Source: Cylindrobasidium torrendii FP15055 ss-10 | Taxonomy: Eukaryota; Basidiomycota; Agaricomycetes; Agaricales; Physalacriaceae | NCBI GenBank assembly: GCA_000934385.1 | Contig: KN880830.1 | Span: 1-16,413, forward strand | Direction of reading: 5' to 3' | DNA: 16,413 bases | In this document: in pieces, positions 1-7,797 of the stretch | Numbering within the stretch: the stretch's first letter is position 1 | How the letters are laid out: every line of letters begins with the position of its first letter | The notes under the pieces: generated by a model | Databases searched by the model: none | Told to the model about the DNA's origin: nothing | What the model saw: the letters and a program-made list of their open reading frames with translations, nothing else | Program-made: the position numbers and the translations under genes

Positions 1-512
1 AGGAGTACGTTCAATGGCCGTCCTATGATGGCTTGAGACCGACGATTTGAGGATGGGTGGCCTGGTGGTGGAGATGGTATAGCGAGGGCAACTTGGGTCG
101 GATCGAAATGGCACGACTTACCGAACAGCCTGGAGAAGGAAATGACGGCGCCCGAGGACAGGAATGCGTCCAATGATTGTCCTTTGATGGTTTGAGATCG
201 ACGATTTGAGGATGGGCGGCCTGGTGGAGGAGATGGTATAGTGAGGGCAACTTGGGTCGGATCGAAATGGCACGACTTACCGAACAGCCTGGAGAAAGAA
301 ATGACTGCGCCCGAGCACATGAATACATCCACTGGTTGTCCTGTAATGATTTCGAACCGACGATTCGAGGATGGGTGGCCTGGTGGTGGAGTTGGAATAA
401 TGAGGGTCAGACTGGGTCGGATCGAAATGGCACGACTTACAGACCACCCTCGGGAACGAAATAAGGGCACCCGAAGACAGGAATGCATCCACTGGTTGTC
501 CTTTAATTATTT
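1..512. repeat. Tandem array, about 159-bp unit, at least three copies
   Basis: Near-identical blocks recur with starts near 1, 160, 319 and 479 (periods 159, 159 and 160). The fourth copy loses similarity near 512, and the first is cut by the left edge, so the array probably continues outside. Each unit contains GGATCGAAATGGCACGACTT and GACGATTTGAGGATGGG with few changes. The units differ by roughly 3-16% depending on the sub-region. On the minus strand every unit carries a perfect GTAAGT donor and a CCAG acceptor (see the CDS entry over the same span). It could equally be a non-coding minisatellite. Confidence 0.9.
1..512 (-). CDS. Possible gene made of tandem 99-nt exons (partial)
   Basis: On the minus strand each repeat unit can be read as a 99-nt exon followed by a short intron. 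Predicted introns are 380-440, 221-280 and 62-121 (61, 60 and 60 nt), all with GTAAGT donors and CCAG acceptors. The exons between them, 281-379 and 122-220, are exactly 99 nt, both phase 1-1, so 33-residue blocks stay in frame. Each block reads roughly HPSSNRR, a variable stretch, then DAFLSSGAVISFSRLF. The exon at 441-512 is truncated at its 5' side, with a stop just upstream and no clear acceptor; the gene would continue past the left edge. Against coding: the intron parts of two neighbouring units differ less (2 of 60) than the exon parts (about 10 of 61), so there is no sign of purifying selection on the exons. I do not recognise the protein. Confidence 0.25.
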
Positions 513-1186
513 AATGGGCGTTGTATACGCGGAGGTTCAGGTTGAATCAATTTGCGGAAAGCGACTACTTGACAAGATCATGGACTTTGTCAAGCATAGT
601 ATGAGCTTGTGAGACTTTGGCTGACCGGGACCTCAGGCAAGGACGGTGCGAGAGTAAGGCCCCACGTACCTTCCACATACTCCAAATGGCAGCAGCTTTG
701 CGTATGCTTCTGTGGCCAGATCACCCTCTTTGGCTCTTCATATGCTTGTATCCATTGTCTGGCTGTTAGCGCGCTTTGCGCACCATACATAACCCAGTCA
801 GCCTTAGCATACCCAAAGAGATGGTAACACGCACATGTCCTCAACCACTGCTCGATACAAGCCGCAAATGTACATTGCCCGAACCAGTACTCTTACTATT
901 CTGTATGAATGTGCATGCTACGATTTGAGAAGACATTAACGTAATTGTCCTGGTCGTAAATCTTCCCGTATCTTCGACCTCCTCTCGTACATTACCAAAG
1001 ACTCGGGAAAGAGGTCGGTGGTTGCATTTGACATTTTGCAGGGGAAGAAATAAGATGTTTCTGAACTCAAGAGGCGCGCAGTGCTCTAATGAGTTTTTGA
1101 ACGAGTGCACTGATTGCCCGGAACGATACGGTGTTGAGTCTACAACGCGCCTGCGAGCATTTGAGCTGATACGGTGGGGCCTGCAG
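513..1186. other. Stretch with no supported gene
   Basis: Only short open frames in several phases, none with a convincing splice pattern or recognisable motif. A minus-strand open stretch (590-844) and a plus-strand stretch near 1022-1180 have some amino-acid variety but mixed third-position composition. They may be decayed coding sequence; nothing more can be supported. Confidence 0.5.
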
Positions 1187-1370
1187 CAACGTCAACATCT
1201 ATGCTTTCCGGCCACACAGAGAGGAGGAACGCACGCCGCTCATAGAACACATCCATGTCCCAAGCACTTCTGTTGCTGAGCTCTTCGACGCAGGCTGCGC
1301 TACCGTAAATCACGATTTTGCTTGGGTGCTAGATGAGCAAGGAATGATCAACGGCAATCCAGGGCCTTAG
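1187..1370 (+). CDS. Possible terminal exon of an unidentified gene
   Basis: An open stretch begins after a possible acceptor (CCTGCAG, ending at 1186) and runs to a TAG at 1368-1370. It reads as a mixed hydrophobic/acidic peptide including AELFDAGCATVNHDF and ending MINGNPGP. The composition looks protein-like, but no upstream exon could be joined with confidence; a stop lies in the same frame just before the acceptor. Its end overlaps the predicted minus-strand stop at 1348-1350 by 23 bp, which is unusual for two real genes. It may be a fragment of a decayed gene. I do not recognise the family. Confidence 0.18.
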
Positions 1371-1816
1371 ACTTTCGACCCAGAGCGTGGGCACTAAGAC
1401 CTTAGTTGACATCAGCCGGAGAGGGATAGCGGTGAGGAATGGAGACACACCTGCCCTGAACAGTCCTTCTCGACTGTTTTCCTACAGGCCTAGTTGGCCA
1501 TTCCTGGCATCGAAGTAAATTCCATTTGAAGTCGGCCGACCCCCAACCACGGTTCACGCTCCAAATGTTGATGACACACATTCGCGCCGAGAAGAGTGGA
1601 CACTAGAGGTGCTTGTATGCGGCCGCTGGGTGTTGGTCGTCCTGCTGAATCGCGGACATTGATACTAGCCACGCCATTGCTAAGACCCGTGTTTGTCTCC
1701 TCTTCCTCTAGGTTCTCGGCTCGAGCTTTGGGCTCAGGACTGTAAGGCAACAAAGTTAGCAGGCTTAATGACATAGGGCAGAGCGCCGACCCAAGCATAG
1801 GGGTATGTGGTAGACG
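1348..1816 (-). CDS. 3' exons of the minus-strand gene split by the KDZ element
   Basis: Predicted exons in transcription order are 1791-1816, 1580-1739, 1451-1503 and 1348-1393, with a TGA stop at 1348-1350. The intron 1740-1790 has a CTAAC branch site and a TTACAG acceptor. The exon 1580-1739 encodes an acidic, hydrophilic tail (contains AENLEEEETNTGLSN); the last exons are basic (GKQSRR, GRKSKALDCR). If the intron 1504-1579 is not removed, the frame instead stops at 1490-1492. The first exon starts in phase 0 after ATCATAG, matching the phase of the last right-flank exon (15821-15934), so these look like the two halves of one gene. Function unknown. Donor GTCGGC at 1790 is weak, so details may be wrong. 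Confidence 0.4.
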
Positions 1817-1832
1817 CTATGATACGGGTAGG

Positions 1833-1840
1833 GTATGCAG
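1833..1840 (+). repeat. Left copy of putative 8-bp target-site duplication
   Basis: GTATGCAG lies directly outside the left inverted repeat. The same octamer, in the same orientation, lies directly outside the right inverted repeat at 15780-15787. As I recall, 8-bp duplications have been described for Zisupton-type elements. One extra base (C, 1841) separates this copy from the first aligned base of the inverted repeat. Confidence 0.5.
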
Positions 1841-1919
1841 CAGGCCAAGCTGTAGTTTCAGCTGAAAATCAGTTGTTGTCACCTCAGGACCCTTTACCAG
1901 ATTCAGTTGTTGTTTCAAG
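1841..1919 (+). repeat. Left terminal inverted repeat (proposed)
   Basis: Aligned without gaps to the reverse complement of 15702-15779. The inner 48 positions (1872-1919) match at about 37, in the pattern GTTGTTGTC, CC, AGG, TTTACC, GAT, GTTGTTGTT, CAAG with identical spacing. Similarity is weaker over the outer 30 bases but includes a shared GCTG.AG. A second shared block (GATGCTG, then CTGGCC) follows at 1971 after a gap of about 38 nt relative to the right end. Confidence 0.55.
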
Positions 1920-2775
1920 CAGGCAACTGGAATCCTCCTGGAATCCAAAAAATCAGGGCCGGTTCCGGCTGATGCTGCTGCTTTTGTGCACTTCTGGCCG
2001 ACGCTTAGTCATTCCCTAGGCCGTTTTTTTTATTTACGGGTCCATAATCGAGCAGAAAGCAATAATTGTATATCAATACCCCATGTGGCGCAATTTTCCG
2101 CCCATTAGCGCCTGCGGGCTAGCAGCGCGTGCGCTGCGCTCTCGAACGTTTGATATACAACGAGAGCGATATTCCTAACGTAGTCCGACCTTTAATTTTC
2201 GATTTCGAGATGCCTTCCCGCCACCCGCCCGCTCCCTCCCTCCCTAGCCGTTTCCCTCTCTGCCCCCTCTTGAATTCACAAACAATAGCGTTCAAATATA
2301 AGTTCAGAAAAGAAAATGCGCCGCGCTATCCCGCCTTTTTCTGCCGTTCCCGCCGTTCCCGCCCTTTCATGCATCGCGGGGCTCACCTCACCGGTCCAAT
2401 CACATTGGCTATATCTCAAATCACCTCCGCTGCGAAAAGAGGGAGAAAATACGGTCAGAAAACGTATTTTTCCCTGCTTTCCGATAGAAAACTCATGACT
2501 ATTGTCCTTGCCTGCTAATGCGCCGCCGTTAGCGCCGTTTTTGAGCAGGATTCATGGATTCCGCGCCCGCTATCGCGCCAGACGACACGAAAACGACTGT
2601 CGTATTGCTACTTCATTATTTACCGGTCTCTCAAGCTGCCGATGGGTCGGTAATGCGATGAACAGCATTTTTTTAGTGAGCACAAGATATTTCTTTATAC
2701 GGTCGTAACAAAGGCAGGTCAAGATATTGCTTACAAGCGTCCTTACTACAAGAATACGGCGACGAATATACGTAA
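1920..2775. other. Left subterminal region of the element, no gene seen
   Basis: About 850 bp without a supportable gene. It has alternating T-rich and pyrimidine-rich stretches, several GCGCC-containing motifs (2108-2115, 2318-2326, 2520-2528, 2531-2537), two adjacent TTCCCGCC boxes near 2347-2363 and a CCAAT...ATTGG palindrome at 2396-2408. Short open frames here are pyrimidine-driven and give low-complexity peptides. The GCGCC motifs recur in the right subterminal region and could be transposase-binding sites; that is inference only. Confidence 0.45.
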
Positions 2776-3807
2776 CTAAGCGCCAAACATATCACAATCA
2801 TTGTAAGCATAGTCCTCGTCGTCGAGATCCCAGCGAGGAAGCCGCGTACGGATCCCACCACGGACGGGGCTGGCGTCACGCAGAGGGACATCCTCGGTGT
2901 CTGCATCGACGCTGAAAAGCCGCTGGAATTTTTTCCCGTTGCATGGACGAGGCGGGGTGTCCGGGATGACCGAAGGCTTTCTGGGAGATGTCCGCATCGG
3001 CGACTGAACGAGCGATGTTGGCGAACGCATGAAGAGCAACGGTCTGGGGCTGACCGACTCCTTTTTGATGCGCGGTGTGCATGACTTCTTGCGGGGGTAT
3101 GGCGTAGCACGGTAGCGACGAGCAGGCGGACCGACTACGAGGACGGGGGTGCGTGGCTCCTGCTTGACTGGAGAGAGTGACTCCTCCTTGATTGGGGTGA
3201 CCGGGGGGCGCGACTCTTGCTTGACAGGCGGCGGAGCGGCGCCAGGGATGACGTTGACTGCAGGCTGCGGACGATGTCCTACAGGGACGGGGCGGGGGCG
3301 GGGACGTTCAGCGGCGGCAGCAGCAACGGCTGCCAAGTGGCGAAATGCGTCGATTTTGGACCTCGGGACGTAAAAGCCACGCGCGTCTTTCAGATGAAGA
3401 ATTCTCTTCATCCCCCAGTTGATAAAAGGCCAGACGTCCTTCTGTAGACGATGAATGAGTGGAAATCAACGCTAGCGATGGGAAACGCACCTTGAAGCGC
3501 TTTTTCGACAGCGCACGGCGCTCCACATCCGGCAAATCCTCAACGGGCACCCTGTTGTCCCAGCCCTCTCGACAATCTTGCTTGGCGCGTGCGTATGCCT
3601 TCTTGTTGCCTTCGAGGGCGAGGAAAATCTTGGCCCAGTGAAGGGAGAACTCGACGATTCCATCCCCAGCGGTATGCTAGCATACGTGTTGTTAAAGGCA
3701 GCAGCAACGAGATACTGGAAACTACTCACGTCTGCCGGCTTCTTTGGCGGCGCAAGCAGCATCTGCTTCAGCGGCGTCTTGTCGCGACCGGACCTGACTC
3801 TGACCAT
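2776..3807 (-). CDS. Gene A: hypothetical basic, proline-rich protein with SUMO-type motifs
   Basis: Three predicted exons: 3730-3807, 3491-3676 and 2776-3441 (introns of 53 and 49 nt, donors GTGAGT and GTGCGT, all phase 0). The protein is 309 residues. Residues 1-121 look folded: a basic start (VRVRSGRDKTPLKQMLL), a segment with FSLHWAKIFLALEG and then INWGMKRILHLKD. An alanine run (125-132) leads into a disordered proline/serine/basic tail. The tail carries four psi-K-x-E motifs, VKQE (K162), IKEE (K173), VKQE (K181) and IKKE (K214), plus several SP/TP sites, and ends in an acidic stretch rich in D, E and Y. This suggests a nuclear, possibly SUMO-modified protein, but I do not recognise the family. 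It is divergent from gene B, sharing the 3808-4466 spacer. The exon joins are clean; no defect is seen. Confidence 0.75.
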
Positions 3808-4466
3808 GTTGTGGGTGATCCAAGTGTGGTGGGATCGCAAAGGAGAACCTTTGTTCACGACAAAAATGCCTGCGCAGAAATCTTACCAATCGCTATATGC
3901 GAAGGAATCGGACGGAGGTGAAATCGAAGTCAGATGTAATACACTATTCGACGTGATTTCGGATTTTGGATGGCCATTGCGCTGTGTCGATGAAGACGGG
4001 GGATTTCCACAGTGCTCTGCCTTGACAGGCTCTGCCTCGCCTCGACAGAAAGACAAACCTATGCACTTTGTAGCGTCACCGACACATCCAATGCGACCAG
4101 CTTTGCAGTCGATACCAGCGCGCCACCCATTCGGCGGCGCAAGACGGTGACAAGATGGCCTGTCGTCCGTCATATAGCCTCATGCAGTGTCCCGGCCATC
4201 TTAAGTCGCCGCAGGACAAGAAAATGGAAATGACGACCAGTCAATGTGCACAACCACAAGCAGATGCTCACGCTGAGTAGACGCTCACGCTGTAGCCAGC
4301 TGCAATCGCCCAAGCCGGGCACGACAATGAGCGTGATGTCAGAACTAAGCGACATCCAACTTCCAAGCTCAGTTGCCGAAGATCTGGCCGCCGGATTTGA
4401 TTGCCGGACAAGCATTGTCATTCACGCGGATCCAACGATCCAACCCCACCTTCTTCTACAACCACC
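3808..4466. promoter_or_regulatory. Divergent promoter region between genes A and B
   Basis: A spacer of 659 bp separates the two start codons. The open stretches inside are short and run in competing frames with poor third-position bias, so I treat it as a shared regulatory region. No clear TATA box or repeated operator could be picked out by eye. The gene B start lies in a good context (ACCACCATGG). Confidence 0.4.
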
Positions 4467-5935
4467 ATGGCCCAGCTGAAAGCACCGCTCGCTGAATACG
4501 CCGCCTATCTTGGCGTGACCGTTGACACAACGACCATTGTCAAGAGCAATGGGAAAACCGGCACTCATGCGTTGTAGGTTTTCGATAGAAATCGCTGCCC
4601 ACCTAAACTGACCACACTAGTCTCCCCACCATCCAGTCGAGCCGCCTACGCCATCCGTTCCCCTACGCCATCTATCTCAAGACGTTTGACGATGCCAACC
4701 TGCTCTGCAACCTATGGATTGACTTCCTCGAAAAAGCAGTACCGTTCCCTCTTCTCGAAGTCGGCGGCGGAACCACCGTCGCCGCCATCGGAGGCTCGTC
4801 GCAGACCTCGCCCGTTATCGAAAAGTTTTGCGATCTAGGCTTTGACGCCAAATTCGATTGCGCCCTTCAGCACTGCAAACCAATTTTCGCGCTACCGTAC
4901 TCACAGTATCCTGGCCTTTACATTCACGAGTACGTCTCCCGCTTACCAGCGCCGCCAATGCTTACAACGTCTCCCAGGGATGCTGCTCGACTCTCAGTTC
5001 AAGGCTGTGCTGCACGCTTTCGTCCCTACAACATTGTCACCAACTCGTTTGCCACAGCGTTCGAGGCCATTCTCTGCAACGCCTGGGAGTCGAATCGTCC
5101 AAGGTCTTGGCGCAAGGAGCTGGTTTCCTACGATTTCGCATTGTCCGATGACACCTTCGGTGGCCCGCTTGCTCCGCTTCCTCCGCACCAACACCCTCTA
5201 CCGCCCCCAGGACCACTCGTGGACCCGCACACATGGGAAGAACCTTGCATTTCGTCTTCGCCATTTCCCAGCCCCGCTGCTACTCCATCACGCCAGCCAT
5301 CCCATCAGGCTGCTATTATTCGCACGCCAAGTCACACGCCAAGTTGCACGCCAGTTTCGTCGCCCAAGGGGATAGCGTGTCGTTTATTTGACACCGGCAG
5401 CGCACCCAAAACGTCACCCCGTATCTTTCCGGAAGCATCCCCTTCTCGCAACAGATTGCTCACACCTTCGCGCGCCACCAGCCCTCTGGTGGAAGTCACA
5501 TATGCCTTTCCAGCACCGCGTTCCCCTGCCCCAGCTTACCTGGCCCAGCCAGCGTCTACATTGTCCGTCCACGACGAAGCGAAATCGCCCCTCCGCCAGG
5601 CTGCCTCAGAAGGGTCCGCGCTCGCTCGTGTGCTCACGAAATCCGAGTCTGAACCACTCCCCGACGACCTATGCCGCCTGATCTCTGCATTCTTTTCTGA
5701 CCATGTCACCGAGGCCATGGACATCTTCGCCGCGGCTCGACGTTACAAGAACTTCAGCCTCGCTTGCACCAACGTAATCCCTCATCTCCCCCGCTGGATG
5801 ACTCTCCAGCAGTTCACATACTGCCTCGAATTCATCTTCGACAGCGGCGACCCCATTCCCGCCAAGTCTAGCCATAGGAAGGCGCGCGAGAGCAGTCGCA
5901 CTCTTGCTGGGACCGAGGACAAGTCGCGGGGCTAG
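4467..5935 (+). CDS. Gene B: hypothetical two-domain protein with proline-rich linker
   Basis: Exon 1 is 4467-4573; after a 47-nt intron (4574-4620) exon 2 runs to TAG at 5933-5935. Read without further introns this gives 473 residues. The N-terminal part (1 to about 185) looks folded, with RLRHPFPYAIYLKTFDDANL, LLCNLWIDFLEKA and IVTNSFATAFEAILCNAW. A proline/serine-rich linker follows, then a helical C-terminal domain (about 382-446: LPDDLCRLISAFFSDHV, MDIFAAARRYKNF, RWMTLQQFTYCLEFIF) and a basic end. Between about 4945 and 5030 the frame with best codon bias differs from the one on either side, so a further 44-nt intron (4906-4949) and two small frameshifts are possible. The copy may therefore be damaged although no stop interrupts it. 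I do not recognise the family. Confidence 0.65.
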
Positions 5936-6412
5936 ACGTGAAGTAAGGCTGGGACTTGGTCGATATGTATTTGTGATCTTGAAATGCTACAGTCATGTAT
6001 TTAGTTTTACCGTTCTGCTGTATCCGCTCGTCGATGTTGTTGTACTTCGTCTTACATACATACATCTACATGTCTTGTGGTTGTCAATATATCTTGTTCG
6101 TCGTGTCGCTTGTCCGAAGTCGGCCAAATGCACCTGTGGGCCACCTCGACTGTAAATGGCAGTTACTCGGTATCTTTCCCCGCATGATATTGTTGTTTCC
6201 GCTTTAATTACACGCTAGTGTGACCGAGATCCGTTTAAGATACATCGGCAATTGCATCACACACGAACCATCCCTTTGGGTCAAGCCAGATCCCCTTCGA
6301 TCTGAGAAAGTCCTAAGGGGACCCCCTTAGGACTTCATCGAAATCTCGAACACTCAAACAACAACAGGATTTCTGGAAAGGAAAGCTCTCATAGACATGT
6401 CGAGGTACTATT
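5936..6412. other. Convergent intergenic region between genes B and C
   Basis: A 477-bp AT-richer region between two 3' ends, with repeated T and TA runs as expected of fungal 3' untranslated sequence. It contains a perfect inverted repeat near its right end (6308-6335, listed separately). No gene is supported. Confidence 0.5.
6308..6335. repeat. Perfect 13-bp inverted repeat (hairpin)
   Basis: AAGTCCTAAGGGG at 6308-6320 and its exact complement at 6323-6335 are separated by two bases. Weaker pairing continues outside (TTCGATCTGAG on the left, CATCGAAATCTCGAA on the right). It lies about 80 bp beyond the stop codon of gene C in the B/C convergent gap. Fungal genes do not use hairpin terminators, so its role is unclear; it could be a small nested element or an RNA hairpin. 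Confidence 0.75.
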
Positions 6413-7073
6413 CTAGGATCCTAAGAGTAGCACTTGTTTGAGAGTGCCGTTGTCCCAGGCATCGAGCAGAGTGCGTAAGTTACTAGCCAGCGCATGCGTA
6501 CTCTCTGCCATATGCGTCGCATCACGTCCCCAAATGTCCTCCTTCGCGAACAGTATACAAAATGTATCATATGTGATATCCATAGCACGACAATATGGCT
6601 GGAGCTCGCGCAGGACGCTCTGGAGGAATAAAATGTGATCCTGGAGTATGGCGCCGCGACTACGAAGCAGAACTTGGGACGTGTTTGAAAACCAGTCGGC
6701 CGGTGCGTCGTCGAACGCATGGATGATATGCAGGTAGAGATTCTTGATTTGTTGGAACAGAGCTGCCTGGCGTACGTCCGCAGGTAGTGGGTAAGTGAAG
6801 CAAGTATCTTGAAACATCTCGTTGACGGTGCAGTTAATGCCAAACCACGACAGTGAGCGGGCCAAGCTATCAAATGAGGGTGAGTATATGGTCGAAAGAA
6901 GTAGGGTCCACGCACAAACAACTGTTACCCGCGGCGCGCGCCCTTCTCTTTGCACATCGCGCGTCGACGTTTTTGGCCTCCCATGCTGCCTTTCGGAGTC
7001 GCGTAGCTTCTCTGCACTCTTTAGCCGTGCCGTGGTCCCTGGGCCTCCCATTCTTCTTCTTCGCGAATACCAT
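6413..7073 (-). CDS. Gene C: hypothetical small helical protein with basic N-terminus
   Basis: Two predicted exons, 6916-7073 and 6413-6866, joined by a 49-nt intron (donor GTGCGT, acceptor GATAG), give 203 residues ending at TAG 6413-6415. The first 50 residues are strongly basic (AKKKNGRPRDHG, ATRLRKAAWEAKN, CAKRRARAAG), resembling short basic, helical DNA-binding-like N-termini seen in many Agaricomycete hypothetical proteins. The rest is helical and non-basic (NEMFQDTCFTYPLP, AALFQQIKNLYLHII, ILQDHILFLQSVLRELQ). An unspliced alternative beginning at 7051 shares the 3' part but has a less natural N-terminus. Convergent with gene B, divergent from gene D. Family not recognised. Confidence 0.6.
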
Positions 7074-7797
7074 TGGCGCCAGGAATTACGCTGAGTGGGA
7101 TGTTTTGGTGTTTAGTGATGAGCGTGCAAGGCAGAGACAGACAAGACAGATCGGTAGGATTGATCGCCTGGGAGGACCTAGAAGTAATCACCTACGATGA
7201 TGCAGGGCACTGTAGAGGCTCGGAATACCACAGAAATACTCATTCAGACATCCTCTTTTATATTTGACAAAGTTTTTATGATGACCCAAATGTCCAGCTT
7301 TTGCGATGCATCCAGACAGACTGGGCCATGTAAAGGGTGAGTCCATGTCCGACGAAAACTTGCGCATAGAAGACCCCGAAAGAGCTATAAATTAAGCATA
7401 CGGAAAGCAGCCATAAATGTTTATGAAGCGTCGTATGTAGCCATAACGTGAATTGAACGCAAGTAGGAGGCTGCAGAATATTGCCAACATTTTCGAGCAA
7501 TAATCTTTGATCACGAATTGCTTGCCGGCTAGCCGATTAGGCTACCGATTGATCCAAACGCGCTTGCGTAGCTATTCTCATTAGGTCGCCCATGGTCACC
7601 AACTTTGCCAACACCTAACCCAGCACGCTACAGCTATGTTGGCATCGTGAGTGGCTCACTTCGCGGCATCAATGGTCGCGTTGTTCACATCCTGGCAGGG
7701 AAAACATAAGTCCGTCTACCGGGCCCCCAGAGTCTAGGCGCGTTCTTTTCATGTCTTCCTCTTACCACTCGCAGCCAATAATATCTTTCGTGTAGTG
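7074..7797. promoter_or_regulatory. Divergent spacer between genes C and D
   Basis: A 724-bp region between two start codons. It holds only short open frames. Around 7260-7500 it is AT-rich; 7510-7560 has a short self-complementary stretch (CCGGCTAGCCG). No promoter element can be named with confidence. Confidence 0.4.

Noticed and set aside
23..328. Minus-strand continuous frame through two repeat units (53-residue repeats)
   Set aside because: The 159-bp period alone keeps the frame open, but the next unit is 160 bp and breaks it. Reading straight through also crosses a GTAAGT...CCAG segment in each unit, so the spliced reading is the better hypothesis.
2347..2363. Two adjacent TTCCCGCC boxes resembling E2F-type sites
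   Set aside because: Lies in a generally pyrimidine-rich stretch and no start codon of a supported gene is nearby.
2396..2408. CCAATCACATTGG palindrome as a promoter element
   Set aside because: Nearest gene (A) ends, not starts, on this side. Short enough to occur by chance.
2129..2518. Plus-strand open stretch of 129 codons
   Set aside because: Pyrimidine-rich, low-complexity composition; no splice or codon-bias support and no motif.
3572..4150. Plus-strand open stretch of 190 codons opposite gene A and into its spacer
   Set aside because: Covers gene A exons and introns on the opposite strand with no codon bias or start context. The minus-strand model has clean splice joins.
6413..7051. 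Unspliced gene C starting at 7051
   Set aside because: The N-terminal half in that frame lacks structure. The spliced model starting at 7073 gives a coherent basic helix and uses a good 49-nt intron.
7505..7560. tRNA-like or SINE-like sequence on the minus strand (TAGCCTAATCGG resembles an A box)
   Set aside because: No matching B box (GGTTCGANNCC) at a suitable distance and no cloverleaf can be drawn.
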